Source: Whitmania pigra | Lineage: Eukaryota > Annelida > Clitellata > Hirudinida > Haemopidae | Direction: 5' to 3' | Length of the DNA stretch: 64,000 bases | Assembly: GCA_021613335.1 (NCBI GenBank) | Contig: JAJTWR010000032.1 | Location: 406,001-470,000 of the forward strand | Shown: piece after piece, positions 54,226-64,000 of the stretch | Layout of the letters: each line of letters opens with the position of its first letter | Numbering within the stretch: position 1 is the stretch's first letter | The notes under the pieces: model-generated | Database searches by the model: none | What the model saw: the letters and a program-made list of their open reading frames with translations, nothing else | What the model was told of the DNA's origin: nothing | Made by a program: the position numbers and the translations under genes

Positions 54226-54999
54226 ATTTAAATAACAAAATAATTAATGTGTTGCAGCTGCCTGAAATGACCAACAATTATTCAATAGATACAGTAAAAA
54301 AATCAAATTCGAAAGATGTGATATTATGTTGAAGCGAATCTTCATTCAGAATACAACAAAGGCATTTTGGACGCAAAGAACATACAATTTATATCAATCA
54401 AAGATTACTTTTTATGTAATTTTATTTTCAAAAAATTATTTTCATGAAATTCAACCGCATCCACATTACTTTTATTCAAAATTTAAAATTTAAACATTAA
54501 AACAATAATTAGCGTTATCGTGCAGTGCTTCTAACCTAGCGTGCAAAGACGATTTCCCTGAAGTCTTTTGAGTAAGCAAGACAAAAAAAAAAAACAAGAA
54601 ATTGTCAAAGAGGCCGGGGAGTTGTTCTGGAATTTTCTGCTGCTGAACAATAGTGCAGGATAATAGGTCGGGGAACTGACTTCCACAAAGATGCTATTGT
54701 ATGAAGTACGCTTATATAATGCTAATCACTTTATATTGATTATCATTAGGATTTCCATTTCAAATCTAAATGGGAAAGACCTCGAAGATTTGCGAATTCA
54801 TTGTAAAAAAAATAACAGTGATATTACACATTTAAATTTGGTAATTATTTTATCAACTTCATTTTATCAACCGTCGGGAGAAATATCCTTCTTTCTACAA
54901 AAGAAACATATTCAGGCAATCCTTTAATCAAAACCAGCACACCAAATTTATAAGTATTCAGTTTAAACATATATATACAATTCTATACCTTATGAACAC
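54226..54999. other. No gene recognised
   Basis: AT-rich; the 78-codon open frame at 54,691-54,927 has no recognisable domain. Confidence 0.4.
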
Positions 55000-55110
55000 A
55001 GTGAGTTGTGTCTCACAGCATGGTACATCTACTTAACTTCATCTGCTCCAAGAATTGATCTAAAAATGTTTAAAAATGTCTCTTAAGGTATGTACACTTA
55101 AAATATGTGA
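55000..55110 (-). repeat. Inverted copy of the repeat inside Tigger copy 2
   Basis: The reverse complement matches 52,944-53,065 (AAATATGGAAGTCACATATT, AGAATTG..., GCTGTGAGACACA). It lies immediately upstream of a lectin relic. Confidence 0.7.
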
Positions 55111-55120
55111 CTTCCATATT

Positions 55121-55430
55121 TAGTCTCAAAATGATGATTGGCAATTGAGATTGATACACAGGCAAACAAGTTTTTATTTTTTTATTACACATATCCAGGA
55201 CTTCTTAACCACTATAAATAATCGTAATGTAATGTTATGATAAGTGTGCAACTCTTTGCATCCTCGTTCTCATCCTGTTACTGTGGATCTCAAGAATGAT
55301 TCTCTGCTGTTCTCCAAATTCTCTTATATTTAACTAGCCATTGCATAGAATGTGGTTATAGGAAAAATCTAGATGATTTTTACTGCAACGTTCAGCTTTC
55401 TAAGCGAAACTCACATATTTTGACACGTTT
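55121..55430 (+). pseudogene. CTLD exons 2 and 3 relic
   Basis: Pieces of exon 2 (LKMMIGN, then stops; CNSLHPRSHPVTVDLKNDSLLFS), split by ~75 bp of extra sequence at ~55,165-55,245, run into the end of exon 3 (NLDDFYCNVQLSKRNSHIF-stop). The intron and most of exon 3 are deleted. Its 3' flank matches, inverted, the region beside the relic at 35,081. Confidence 0.78.
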
Positions 55431-55759
55431 TTGACATGTTTTACACTTTGTCTCCATCTGCTGTGACCCACAATGTAATTGTCATCGTAATTTCTTAAAT
55501 TTTAAACCTATTGCTCTAAAACGCTAATGCTTTCAAATTGTTAATTTAACATCAGAATTACCTGAGTTTTTTGCTGTTTAAATTTGAAACAATTTTTGGG
55601 AATATTTTTACCAACGATTTTCCAAACTTTTTCAAAATTTAGAAAATTTTACAAAGCGCTTCTAATCAATGCTGATTGTGATTTGTGAAAGACACGTTGA
55701 TAGAAAAGATTTCTACTGTGGCGGCATGAAAAGCATAAAATTTCGTCAATAAAATAAAT

Positions 55760-56260
55760 TTTGTGCGATGGTCATGTTTGAGCATGCGCCGATCAGCATT
55801 TCAGTTGTTTTAAACCATGTAGTTCTTTTGAATTATGTATTTTTCATTTGATGGGTATATTTAATTGAACATATCGAATACGCGCGGAGAAGATTTACCA
55901 AATCCATTCCAGCAGTTCGAAACCACCACTATCTCATCCGTCTCAAACTTTTCGGACTTCCAACTCTTCAACGACGACGCATTATTTTAGATTTATGCTT
56001 CTAAATATCGCACGGATTTGTCAAAACCTTTTGAAATGCATTAAATTTTCTTATTAACACATGACGCGTGGTCATATCTTAAAACTACAATCAGACATGC
56101 GCAGAATTTACGCCACAAAATAATCATTTATTAATCGTTTTATAAAAATCTGCAACTCATTTCCCGAAGAGATAATGCCAGCTGGTACTTTATCATGTTT
56201 TAAAAGTTTGGTTTAGCATGCATTTCAATCGCTTTTTATTTGTTTTTACATCATGTGATG
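55760..56260 (+). pseudogene. LINE pol 3' end (CR1/L2-like)
   Basis: Encodes the RRRFTKSIPAVRNHHYLIRL, LFGLPTLQRRRIILDLCF block, then, with stops, ISHGFVKTF and a C-terminus with SATHFPK and MPAGTLSCFKSLV-like parts. The first part matches the reverse complement of 13,166-13,440, so both belong to one family. 56,261-56,497 holds nothing recognisable. Confidence 0.72.
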
Positions 56261-56497
56261 TAATATAATTTCACATATGACAGCCTCAATCAAAGAAACA
56301 AAGGTTTACCTCTACCCATCACTAAGCTATCAATAATAAACTAAAAAAAGAAATTTAATAAAGTCTCCTGCTTATGTCAAAAATTTATAATAATAAACAC
56401 CCCGGCATTTTAATACAAATTTTTAATTTGCCTATAATCAGAGTAAGAAAAAGCCAAAAAATATTTGTCGCAATCAAGCAAAGTTATGTTAAAAAGT

Positions 56498-56624
56498 GCG
56501 CCCCTATGGCCTAATAGTTAAGACTACGCCTCTCACGGTGGCAGCGCGGATTCGAACCCCGCTGCGGGAGCACAGTCCTAATCGTCTAGCCATGGAACGG
56601 ACGTTAATAAAACATTACTGTTAA
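56498..56624 (+). mobile_element. Complete tRNA-derived SINE, 127 bp
   Basis: tRNA-like head: GCGCCCCTATGGCCTAATAG with box A (TGGCCTAATAGTTA), an anticodon-arm-like region CGCCTCTCACGGTG, and box B (GGATTCGAACCCC) at ~56,550. The short body and tail read GTCCTAATCGTCTAGCCATG, GAACGGACGTTAATAAAA. Perfect 10-bp direct repeats GTTAAAAAGT lie at 56,488-56,497 and 56,625-56,634. The CTCTCAC loop resembles tRNA-Glu, but acceptor-stem pairing is poor, so this is a SINE rather than a functional tRNA. The tail is shared with sequences near 60,430 and 60,715. Confidence 0.85.
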
Positions 56625-56634
56625 GTTAAAAAGT

Positions 56635-57539
56635 TGCATTCACCATAATTGACGCAAAACTACTAAGGTCCCAATATAACTCCTGTTATCACTTGCAAAA
56701 ATTAATTTTAAGATGCTGTTACTATTTCAGGCAACAACACATGTAAATAAGAAATAAATAATAACTTTTTTGGTATTGCATGTGGTAATATTTGACAGAT
56801 TATTAAATTAAAACATTTATTCATTCAGAATTACAGAGAAAAAAATGTACCGCTGAACTGTCAGCTATGAAATCGAACAAGCATGAAAATTTAAACTTAA
56901 AATCATCACATTTTACACTTAGAATATTAATTAGAATATAATGAGACTGAAAATTTAAACAAATGACTAAAATAATGTTTCGGGTACCTATGGAATTCAC
57001 CTATAATCACAATGTCATTCATTTAAAATGTGAAACTGAATTATTCAAAGTTAATGAATAATTTGAAAAATTGGTAGAGAGTTTGAAATTTTAAGCAACA
57101 TCAAAACTGCAGGGGTGACCATTTTAAATTTTGGAAAATGTTGTAATGTTGACAATAGATATTTAAATATTGAAAATAAATATTAGATTTATAATTAATT
57201 AGTTCTACAACTTTGTCTAATTTCAGCAAAATCCAAAATGGCGTGGAATGACAATGGAATGGCCTGTAATTTAAATATGCCTTTAAAATTGTTATTCTGG
57301 TTAAAAGCTAGAAATGTATGCAAACTACTGAATCTCCATTCAATGGAACCAACATAATATTTATAAAATAAATATTTAATATCCAAGCAACTATTCTAAA
57401 AGGTTCTTATTGCACTTTTAAGACAAAACTCACAATAAAGTCACTCTCTATTACAACAGATTACTCATATTTTGATATCGTTAAAGCTAAAATTTAATCA
57501 CAAAATGTTTGAAAATTTCAAAATCGCAGTTTTAAAATG
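56635..57539. other. No gene recognised
   Basis: AT-rich 3' flank of the lectin gene that follows on the minus strand; no repeat match noticed. Confidence 0.45.
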
Positions 57540-58502
57540 TTAAACATCAATCTCACAAAGGACGCATTGTAGATATGAACAATCACAGTCGTCTAACCCG
57601 AGCCAACCGTTTACTACTTGAATGCAGCAGTCAAACTTAAATGGGTAAGTATCTGGTTGACCAGGCATCCATGGCATTGTGGATTTTAATGGTTTAAAAA
57701 CACCTGGAAAGGGAATCCATTGAAATTTTTGACGTGTTCCATTGGCATAAGGACTGCTACCAGCTGACCAAAATGAGTACAGGCTTGAATCAATGTTATT
57801 CCGACATTTTGGAAAGACTGAAAATAGAGATTTATATTATTTTTTATATTAATATTTATATATTATAAAATTAACTAACTAATTAACTAATATTGCACTC
57901 TAAATCTATTATTAAATAATTCTTACTATCCAATGCTAAGTAGCTGGTGAACAGCTTAAATTCCTTTGCAGAATCAATAATCACAGGATGAGAGAATGGA
58001 TGAATTGAGTTGCACACGTTTCTACCTACGTACCAATCCCAATAGCCAACCCTCATTTGGATGCATTTATTTGCCTCGTTTAAATATTTAAATCCAACAG
58101 GACAATCTGTTACAAATAGACAAATTATTTCAGGGGATAAATGATTAATAACATATCTAAATTTAAAAATAAAAGCTATGATTAATTGCTATTACCGTAT
58201 ATCTGGTAGCCCCTGCAACTCCCATTAGAAAACTCATTGAAATCAAAGATGATAACATCGTTATAAAGTGAACATTCCTTTCCGTGATATTTGAAATTTA
58301 TGCATTTGTTTCCGAGCATGGTTAGACAAAATGTAAAACACTCAATGGCTGATCTAGCAGGCATCTTGTAGGATGGAGGACTGCTTTTGCAAAGATTGGC
58401 TTTTGAATTCATTCCTTTCTGAAGACGAATGGAAACAGCCCCCGATTTGGTACACAATAGTATGCCAACGCAAACAAGTGCAAAAAAGCATGAGTAATAC
58501 AT
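57540..58502 (-). CDS. PAN/apple plus C-type lectin secreted protein, three exons, QPD type
   Basis: Exon 1 (58,196-58,502): signal peptide MYYSCFFALVCVGILLCTKS, then PAN domain (VSIRLQKGMNSKANLC, ARSAIECFTFCLTMLGNKCINFKYH, KECSLYNDVIIFDF). Exon 2 (57,927-58,106, 180 bp): DCPVGFKYLNEANKCIQMRVG, YWDWYVGRNVCNSIHP. Exon 3 (57,540-57,817, 278 bp): FWSAGSSPYANGTRQ, MPWMPGQPDTY, LGLDDCDCSY, VLCEIDV-stop. Donors G|GTAATA and A|GTAAGA and acceptors AACAG and TTCAG are canonical; all introns are phase 1, giving 254 residues. The QPD tripeptide replaces the EPN of the paralogues, and in classical CTLDs QPD indicates galactose-type preference. A secreted role is inferred. Confidence 0.9.
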
Positions 58503-59062
58503 TGATTTAATGTTTAAATATTCAGTTAAAAATTAAATAAGTTTAGTGAAAAATGTTTAATGAAATTATTTTACTATATCCAAGACCATATCCATGCTAC
58601 GCTTTTCTTTTATTATCTAGACTTGCTGTTGTTGCATTTCTATGCCAACAGCTCACCACCCACTAATTTTTTTCGTAAGAACAAATAATTTGTGGTGTTT
58701 GGAGTTAATGAAAATTGTGCATTTATCACAATTTATTAATAAATAGTGTTAATTTTATTATTAACTTTATGTAATGAAATTTGAAGATAAACATCGACAA
58801 TAAATAACGAATATAAAAAGTCTCTATCGTCCATGATATCAATGAATGCCATTTTCAAATAATCTCATGTTTAGATGTTATTAAGTCTGAAGTCTTTTGA
58901 AATGAATTAAATATATTACTGATTATCGGCGAATACGTTTTATTTATGACATTTCGTTTGACATTCCCAAAAAAAAATATCTGCAGTGCATTCTTTAGAA
59001 GTTCCAGCTGTAATAAATCATGAGTTTCATAATTGCGAATTGCATGCGAGTTCGCTCAAAGT
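58503..59062. other. No gene recognised; lectin upstream flank
   Basis: The first ~150 bp match 61,770-61,850 and continue at 62,511, so they are part of the duplication carrying exon 1. No conserved core promoter was recognised. Confidence 0.45.
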
Positions 59063-59072
59063 GTTGCGTTCC

Positions 59073-60227
59073 GGTGACCTGTCATAACAGCCCGGCGACA
59101 GAATAGCCCCGACAAAATAGCCCCGTCAAAATAGCCCGTCGTCAAAATAGCTCAAGACAAAACAGCCCCGACAAAACCGCCCCGACAAAACAGCCCCGTC
59201 GAAATAGCCCGGCGTCAAAATAGCCCAGGACAAAATAGCCCCGTCAAAATGGCCCCGTCAAAATAGCCCCGACAAAATAGCCCCGACAAAATAGCCCCGA
59301 CAAAATAGCCCGGCGACAAAATAGCCCCGTCTAAATGGCCCCGGCAAAATAGCCCCGACAAAATAGCCCGGCGACAAAATAGCCCCGTCTAAATGGCCCC
59401 GTCAAAATAGCCCCGACAAAATAGCCCCATGATATGATGTCAAAGTATTTTTAAAAAATGTTGTGAAACTGAATCAAAATTTAATTCGAAATTAATTGCT
59501 TAAATGCTTTGATCGTTTTGAGTATTGTTTGTTGTTATTATTGTTCTCCAGAAGTTTAATTTGCATAGTCTTGCTTATTCAAATTTGTATCTGGCTTACA
59601 AATTTGTGTTGACATTATCCTGATCACAAGTTGCTTGTGAGAGGTCGTTTTCAAAATTGAAATACGTTTTGAACAGATTAAGAAATTTTCTGAACCAGTC
59701 AATTCTACGATCATTCATGCTTATGTCTTGTGAGAAAGATTCTTTTCCAAGAATCAATAACAATGAAATCATTGATGTTTTAGCATCGACTAGTGAAACG
59801 ATGAAAAAGCTGTTATAATAGTTAATAGTGAATAGGAATTTTAGACTCTAGTGTTTCTTATTATTATATATATATTATATATATTATTTGATCAAACTAG
59901 GAGTTAAATAAAATTTTCCGGGCCGGTTTTTTAAGCCAGTCCGACACTGGTGACAGGGTTGTTTTGTCAGGGCTATTTTGTCGCCGGGCTATTTTGTCGC
60001 CGGGTTGTTTTGTCCTGGGCTATTTTGTCGGGGCTATTTTGACGGGGCCATTTTGACGGGGCTATTTTGTCTTGGGCTATTTGGACGCCGGGCTGTTTCG
60101 ATGGGGCTGTTTTGTCAGGGCGATTTTGTCGGGGCTGTTTTGTCTTGAGCTATTTTGACGACGGGCTATTTTGACGGGGCTGTTTTGTCGGGGCTATTCT
60201 GTCGCCGGGCTGTTATGACGGGGTGCC
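59073..60227. mobile_element. Foldback element copy 3 (core A)
   Basis: Left arm 59,073-~59,430 and right arm ~59,950-60,227 of inverted ~15-17 bp units. Ends GGTGACCTGTCATAACAG and CTGTTATGACGGGGTGCC. Perfect 10-bp direct repeats GTTGCGTTCC at 59,063-59,072 and 60,228-60,237. The core is nearly identical to copy 1, including the hAT-like scrap (59,591-59,818). Confidence 0.92.
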
Positions 60228-60237
60228 GTTGCGTTCC

Positions 60238-60483
60238 CGAAAGTAACAGTCGTTACTTGTCGTATTCACAACCTGCTCGCACCGCCAGAGAGCGCTCTCG
60301 GGTAGGGGCGCTATTTAAATGGTAAATCGATTAAGAAGTGCCTTTAAGTCCAAAACATCCTAGTTATGCAACGGACTTTAATCAAACAAATAAATAAAAG
60401 AAGTGCCTTTCCTCAGGGAGATGACTCCGTCCTAATCATCTAGTTATGAAATGGACGTTAATAAATAACCAACCAACCAACCA
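60238..60483 (+). repeat. Decayed SINE with an inserted tail element
   Basis: GGGGCGCTATTTAAATGGTA near 60,305 through GTCCTAATCATCTAGTTATG, AAATGGACGTTAATAAATAA (~60,430-60,470) and an AACC tetranucleotide tail resemble a decayed relative of the 56,498 SINE. It is interrupted by the 52-bp insertion at 60,346. Confidence 0.55.
60346..60397 (+). mobile_element. Tail-only retroposon insertion, 52 bp
   Basis: Starts AAGTCCAAAACATCC, contains AGTTATGCAACGGACTTTAA and ends CAAACAAATAAATAA. Flanked by perfect 13-bp repeats AAGAAGTGCCTTT (60,333-60,345 and 60,398-60,410). Aligns end to end with the 51-bp insert at 51,641. Confidence 0.85.
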
Positions 60484-60730
60484 TCAGGGAGATGAAACAG
60501 TCCAGCATTTCCTAATGAAATGTCTGGCCTGGGAAGAGAAATAAGAGAAAAAATAAATTCATTGGAATTAAGCTCCATGCTCAGCAACATGGCTAGTGTG
60601 GAATTAACATACCAGTGGATTGGACTCAACATCTCATTGTAAACCTTTTTTGTCGTTTGTGGTTTAGTATTTATTCTTTTTTTGTTTGATTGTTGTCTTG
60701 GTGTTGTCCTAATCACCAAGTTATGCAGAG
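60484..60730 (+). pseudogene. LINE C-terminal scrap with SINE-like 3' tail
   Basis: The plus frame reads GDETVQHFLMKCLAWEEK, the ETV-HF-C-W pattern of a LINE pol C-terminal zinc region, then a stop. About 180 bp later comes GTCCTAATCACCAAGTTATG, similar to the SINE tail. It is a candidate for the partner LINE whose machinery mobilised the SINE. Confidence 0.55.
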
Positions 60731-61000
60731 TTTCTTCGAGGAGTTTGTTGCAACATGAACATCACCGATAAGATATGCTGTGTCATCATAGACAAATGCA
60801 CGCAACATGGTTGCTGCAATTGGACAAACTGGTTATGGCCACATACCGTATGTCTTAAATTGTCTTCAACTTAACATATTAGCTGGTTTGAAGGCAGACG
60901 ACTCATCATCTCTTTAGGCAAAATGTCAACAATTAGTTGGGCATTTCAAGCACAGTTCGGCTAAATCATTATAAAAATAATTCTAGGTACCCAAGAACGT
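60731..61000. other. No gene recognised
   Basis: Short spacer between the LINE scrap and a foldback element. Confidence 0.4.
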
Positions 61001-61386
61001 GGTGACCCGTCATAACAGCCCGGCGACAAAACATCCCCGTCATTGTAGCACAGTGACAAAATAGCCCAGGACGAAAAAATCCCGTCCAAACAGCCCCGAC
61101 AAAATAGCCCAGTCAAATCAGCACCGTCAATGTATTTAAAAAATTTTTGAGTTGAATACATTAAACGATAACTGCTTCCAAATTTAATTCGAAATTAGTG
61201 GTTTGAAGATTTATCGTCTAAAATAATATTAAGATTCCTGCTACTTCCTCACTTTACATGGACTTTTCAAGTTGGGATTTAATATAAATTATCCTCACCT
61301 TATCATCACGTCATGTGGACATGTAACAAATCCACAAAGAACCAATTCTACCGCTATTTTGTCCTGAGATATTTTGTCACCGGGCT
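61001..61386. mobile_element. Foldback element copy 4 (core B, right end truncated)
   Basis: Starts GGTGACCCGTCATAACAG with a short left arm to ~61,130. The core is the reverse complement of copy 2's core, followed by a remnant right arm ending GTCACCGGGCT at 61,386 without the terminal CTGTTATGACGGG. The truncated end meets the intron of a duplicated lectin exon. Confidence 0.82.
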
Positions 61387-61468
61387 AAATAGACAAATTA
61401 TTTCAGGGGATAAATGATTAATAACATATCTAAATTTAAAAATAAAAGCTATGATTAATTACTATTAC

Positions 61469-61769
61469 CGTATATCTGGTAGCCCCTGCAACTCCCATTT
61501 GCAAACTCATTGAAATCAAAGAAGATAGCATCGTTATAAAGTGAACATTCCTTTCCGTGATATTTGAAATTTATGCATTTGTTTCCGAGCATGGTTAGAC
61601 AAAATGTAAAACACTCAATGGCTGATCTAGCAAGCACCTTGTAGGATGGAGGATTGTTTTTGCAAAGATTGGCTTTTGAATTCATTCCTTTCTGAAGACG
61701 AATGGAAACTGCCTCTGATCTGGTACACAATAGTGCGCAAACAAGTGCAAAAAAGCATGAGTAATACAT
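61469..61769 (-). CDS. Orphan PAN/apple exon 1 (duplicate of 58,196-58,502)
   Basis: Signal peptide MYYSCFFALVCALLCTRSE and a PAN domain differing by a handful of residues from the complete gene at 57,540-58,502; 301 bp, phase 1 donor G|GTAATA kept. The homologous intron continues to ~61,387, where a foldback element replaces it about 10 bp before exon 2 would begin. The ORF is intact, but exons 2-3 are missing. If transcribed it would give a PAN-only protein by reading into the intron (GNSN-stop). Confidence 0.72.
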
Positions 61770-61848
61770 TGACTTAATGTTTAAATATTCAATTGAAAAT
61801 TAAATAAGTTTATTGGAAAACGTTTAATTATTTTACTATATCCAAGAC

Positions 61849-62510
61849 CAGAGGCGCCAACTTGATAAAATTATTGGGGGGGGGGCAAATTTATTTCATA
61901 AACTTGTCGCTGAAACTTTAGCTCGTAAATCGTTTTTCATTGGTTTAAAGTGAATTGACGTAGACTGCGAAGAACGACAGTTTTCATAGAAACTAGTAAA
62001 AAACCCAATTTTGCAAAACGGCGTGCGCATGAGGATATTGAAATTTTAAAATAATTACTACAAGTAAAGCAAAAATTTGTAACTCTGTGAATGCTCTTTA
62101 TTTACAAATTAAAAGAGAAGAAATAAAATTATAACAATGACTCTAACGGTTTGTTTGTTAAAACATAAATAACAAATGCTCTCTCAATAACAAAAGATCG
62201 TACATAAACAATTTTTACATATAAAAAGTTAATTTTCTCTTCTCATTTCTTGAAATAAATTCGTTAATAAAGTCATCTAAGTTCATTTCATTTGCCAAAT
62301 CCTTGTGAAACTGAAGAATCGATACGAAATTAAGCCGCTTTTGACCCATTGTTGATCTAAGGTAAGTTTTTAACCTCCGAAGTCCCGAGAAATATCGTTC
62401 AGCTGTGGCAGAAGTTGAAAAGTATTGGGGGGGCAAAATGATACGTTGCCCCTCTGAAAAATTATTGGGGGGGCAAAAAATGCTTTGCCTCCCTTAAGTT
62501 GGCGCCTATG
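61849..62510 (-). mobile_element. Non-autonomous hAT element, 662 bp
   Basis: Terminal repeats CAGAGGCGCCAACTT and, reversed, CATAGGCGCCAACTT (14/15 identical). Flanking 8-bp TCCAAGAC (61,841-61,848) and TCCAAGAA (62,511-62,518). The unoccupied site is visible upstream of the paralogous lectin gene near 58,582 (TATCCAAGACCATATCC). G-runs (GGGGGGGGGG) lie inside both ends. Contains the C-terminus of its transposase on the minus strand. Confidence 0.93.
62215..62436 (-). pseudogene. hAT transposase C-terminus inside the 662-bp element
   Basis: 73 codons: PPQYFSTSATAERYFSGLRR, LKTYLRSTMGQKRLNFVSIL, then LDDFINEF. Matches the hAT (ZMYM/TTF-finger type) dimerisation domain with ER-FS-L and LRSTM-Q-RLN. 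No other transposase part remains. Confidence 0.8.
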
Positions 62511-62616
62511 TCCAAGAATATATCCATGCTACACCTTTCTTTTATTACATAGACTTGCTTTTGCTATTGCTCGAGTGAGAAGACAATAAGTTGCGCTTCT
62601 ATTACATTTCAGTCTA

Positions 62617-64000
62617 AAAGGAAGGAATTCCAGGTGTACCCGGTTGTATCGAGCATAACTCGATGATCTGGGAAGCTATCCAGAGAGCCAAGAGGAACCG
62701 GCTGAGTTTGTGGTTGGACTTAGCAAATGCATACGAGTCAGTACCACACCAGCTCCTATGAAAAACATTGGAGGCCTATCATGTGCTTCACATCCTTCAG
62801 GAATACTTTAACGGGTTCATGATGCGGTGTTCCACCAAGACGTATACTACAAGGTGGGTGCCTTTAGAGGTTGAAATAGCTATGGGGTGCACAATTTTTT
62901 CTTCCTTATTCGTACTGGCGATGCAGATCTTACTGAAGGCAGCCGTATTCTAGAGGCGCACATTGGTAAAGGTGTGTACATGCCTCGAATAAAGGCATTC
63001 ATGGACGACATTACCCCTGATCATGAACAGGAAGAAGGTTGTCCAAAATACCCTGGACAAATTGGACGACCTTCTAGGGTGGTGTCGAATGGCTTTCAAG
63101 CCTCCGAAATCCAAACATTTTGCCCTAGTCAGAGGGAAATTTCGCTAGGACGTGTTCTTCGATGTGGTAGAGCAGCGAATCCCCACACTATCCGAAGAAC
63201 CGGTGAAAAGCTTTAGAGGGGTTTTTGACAAATCTCTCACCGACAAGAGCATAAAGAACGCCATATTCAAACAAACCGTCAAGGGACTGCAGGAGATCGA
63301 GGTACCGCTGCAAGAACGGTTAAAAGTGTGGTTGCTCCAGTTCGTGCTCCTTCAAAGACTGCTCTGGCAGTTAACCATTTATGAGATTGGTTTATTAGTG
63401 GTTGAGAAGCTAGAGAGGAAAGTTAACCGATGCACCAGAAAATGGCTAGGCCTACCTCCAGCGCTGTCATCGATATCCCTATCCATCGTGGAAGAGTACA
63501 ATCTTTCCAAAATAAGAACGCAGTGGATGCTTAACGACTCTTCGGTTAGCAGGATCCGCGAAGTCAGGCCACTGCTCAAATCTGGAAGGAAATTTCGAGC
63601 GCAAAATGAGATCAACAAATCAGCTGCCGAGCTGATGTTCGAGGAAGTGAGAGGTCCCACCCAGACGGACCATCATGCAGTCGGATGGAACCACTTGCCA
63701 AAATGGTCTCAGGCGACCTCATCAGTTATTGCCGCTATGATTAGCCAGGAAAGGAGGCGAAAAGTGGAACGGGGCCGAGTTACGAAGATAGTTCAGCAGT
63801 CACAACAGGGTAAGTGGACAACGTGGAAAGACGTGATGCAACATGAAAAGGCCCGCGGTCGAGTCCCGAAAATTTCTATCTCCGGCTGCCGCTACAAAGA
63901 AATTATAAGGCCTAGTTTGCATATATTAAGACGTGTGAAGACGCCATTGAGAGCTTTTATGACCGCTATAGGCAAGCTGGGGTGGAAGCGATTGACTCAA
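62617..64000 (+). mobile_element. LINE RT (R2/NeSL/Hero-like), runs out of the window
   Basis: Plus-strand pieces in order: GIPGVPGCIEHNSMIWEAIQ, LWLDLANAYESVPHQLL (RT motif A), MGCTIFSSLFVLAMQ (motif B), IKAFMDDITP (motif C, MDD), then VVEQRIPTLSEEPVKSFRGVF, VWLLQFVLLQRLLWQLTIYE, VEKLERKVNRCTRKWLGLP and LSIVEEYNLSKIRTQWML, continuing past 63,900. Stops or frameshifts lie at ~62,760, 62,955 and 63,150. From ~63,150 one frame stays open to near the window end. Clade assignment is from memory of related polyproteins and is tentative. Confidence 0.8.

Noticed and set aside
56498..56572. Functional tRNA gene (Glu-like)
   Set aside because: Acceptor-stem pairing is poor, and the tRNA-like part continues into a retroposon tail bounded by direct repeats, so it is a SINE.
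39728..61386. CRISPR-like or simple satellite interpretation of the GCCCCGWCAAAAT arrays
   Set aside because: Units are degenerate, without spacers, always in inverted pairs around a core and with target duplications; this is a eukaryotic foldback transposon.

Overview
This is AT-rich animal DNA, and most likely comes from an invertebrate. Coding sequence is split into short exons joined by GT-AG (and apparently GC-AG) introns. There are no operons or Shine-Dalgarno-like contexts, and about half of the window is recognisable transposable element of eukaryotic type: Helitron, hAT, Tigger/pogo, Tc1, Ty3/gypsy, several LINE clades, tRNA-derived SINEs and (TAA)n microsatellites. I cannot name the species or phylum from the sequence.

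The host genes are one small family of secreted PAN/apple plus C-type-lectin (CTLD) proteins, scattered across the window as two complete genes and many orphan exons. The complete structure is exon 1 (signal peptide plus PAN domain, ends in phase 1), exon 2 (exactly 180 bp, first half of the CTLD) and exon 3 (278-281 bp, second half of the CTLD). Intact three-exon genes lie at 29,026-30,439 (minus) and 57,540-58,502 (minus). Two-exon copies without a PAN exon lie at 17,350-17,921 and 37,083-37,653 (plus). Single exons or broken pieces lie at 7,909-8,189, 8,639-8,960, 18,229, 20,741, 23,831, 31,535, 35,081, 49,756, 55,121 and 61,469. The cluster looks like birth-and-death evolution, with exons duplicated, inverted and cut by transposons. 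A second possible host gene is represented by a conserved 135-bp terminal exon present twice (3,754-3,888 and 38,437-38,571) inside a segmental duplication.

Layout: 0-4.4 kb microsatellite, sparse DNA and the conserved exon; 4.4-7.2 kb LINE, Helitron, and hAT containing a SINE; 7.2-9 kb lectin exons head to head; 9.8-13.3 kb an R2-type LINE and a (TAA)n tract; 14.6-17.1 kb a degenerate Helitron; 17.3-20.9 kb lectin exons and a Charlie-like hAT; 21.9-23.7 kb a LINE split by a hAT-like element that itself contains a LINE fragment; 23.9-28.3 kb a nearly intact R4/Dong-type LINE in a (TAA)n tract; 28.4-31.7 kb a lectin gene and LINE fragments; 32.6-34.5 kb a compact LTR element with identical LTRs and one SAP-domain ORF; 35-38 kb lectin exons and a LINE; 39.7-40.8 kb a foldback element inside a hAT pseudogene; 42.2-44.3 kb Tigger and a solo LTR; 44.7-46.8 kb the 3' half of a Ty3/gypsy element with a foldback element in its LTR; 47.8-55.4 kb transposon remnants and lectin pieces; 55.8-58.5 kb a LINE end, a complete SINE and a lectin gene; 59-62.5 kb foldback elements, a lectin exon and a hAT element; 62.6 kb to the end another LINE running out of the window.

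The least familiar items are: a family of foldback elements whose arms are arrays of a ~15-bp GC-rich unit flanking interchangeable cores; 38-52 bp 'tail-only' retroposon insertions with clear target-site duplications, sharing their 3' end with a tRNA-derived SINE; and the compact LTR element that carries only a SAP-domain gag-like gene.
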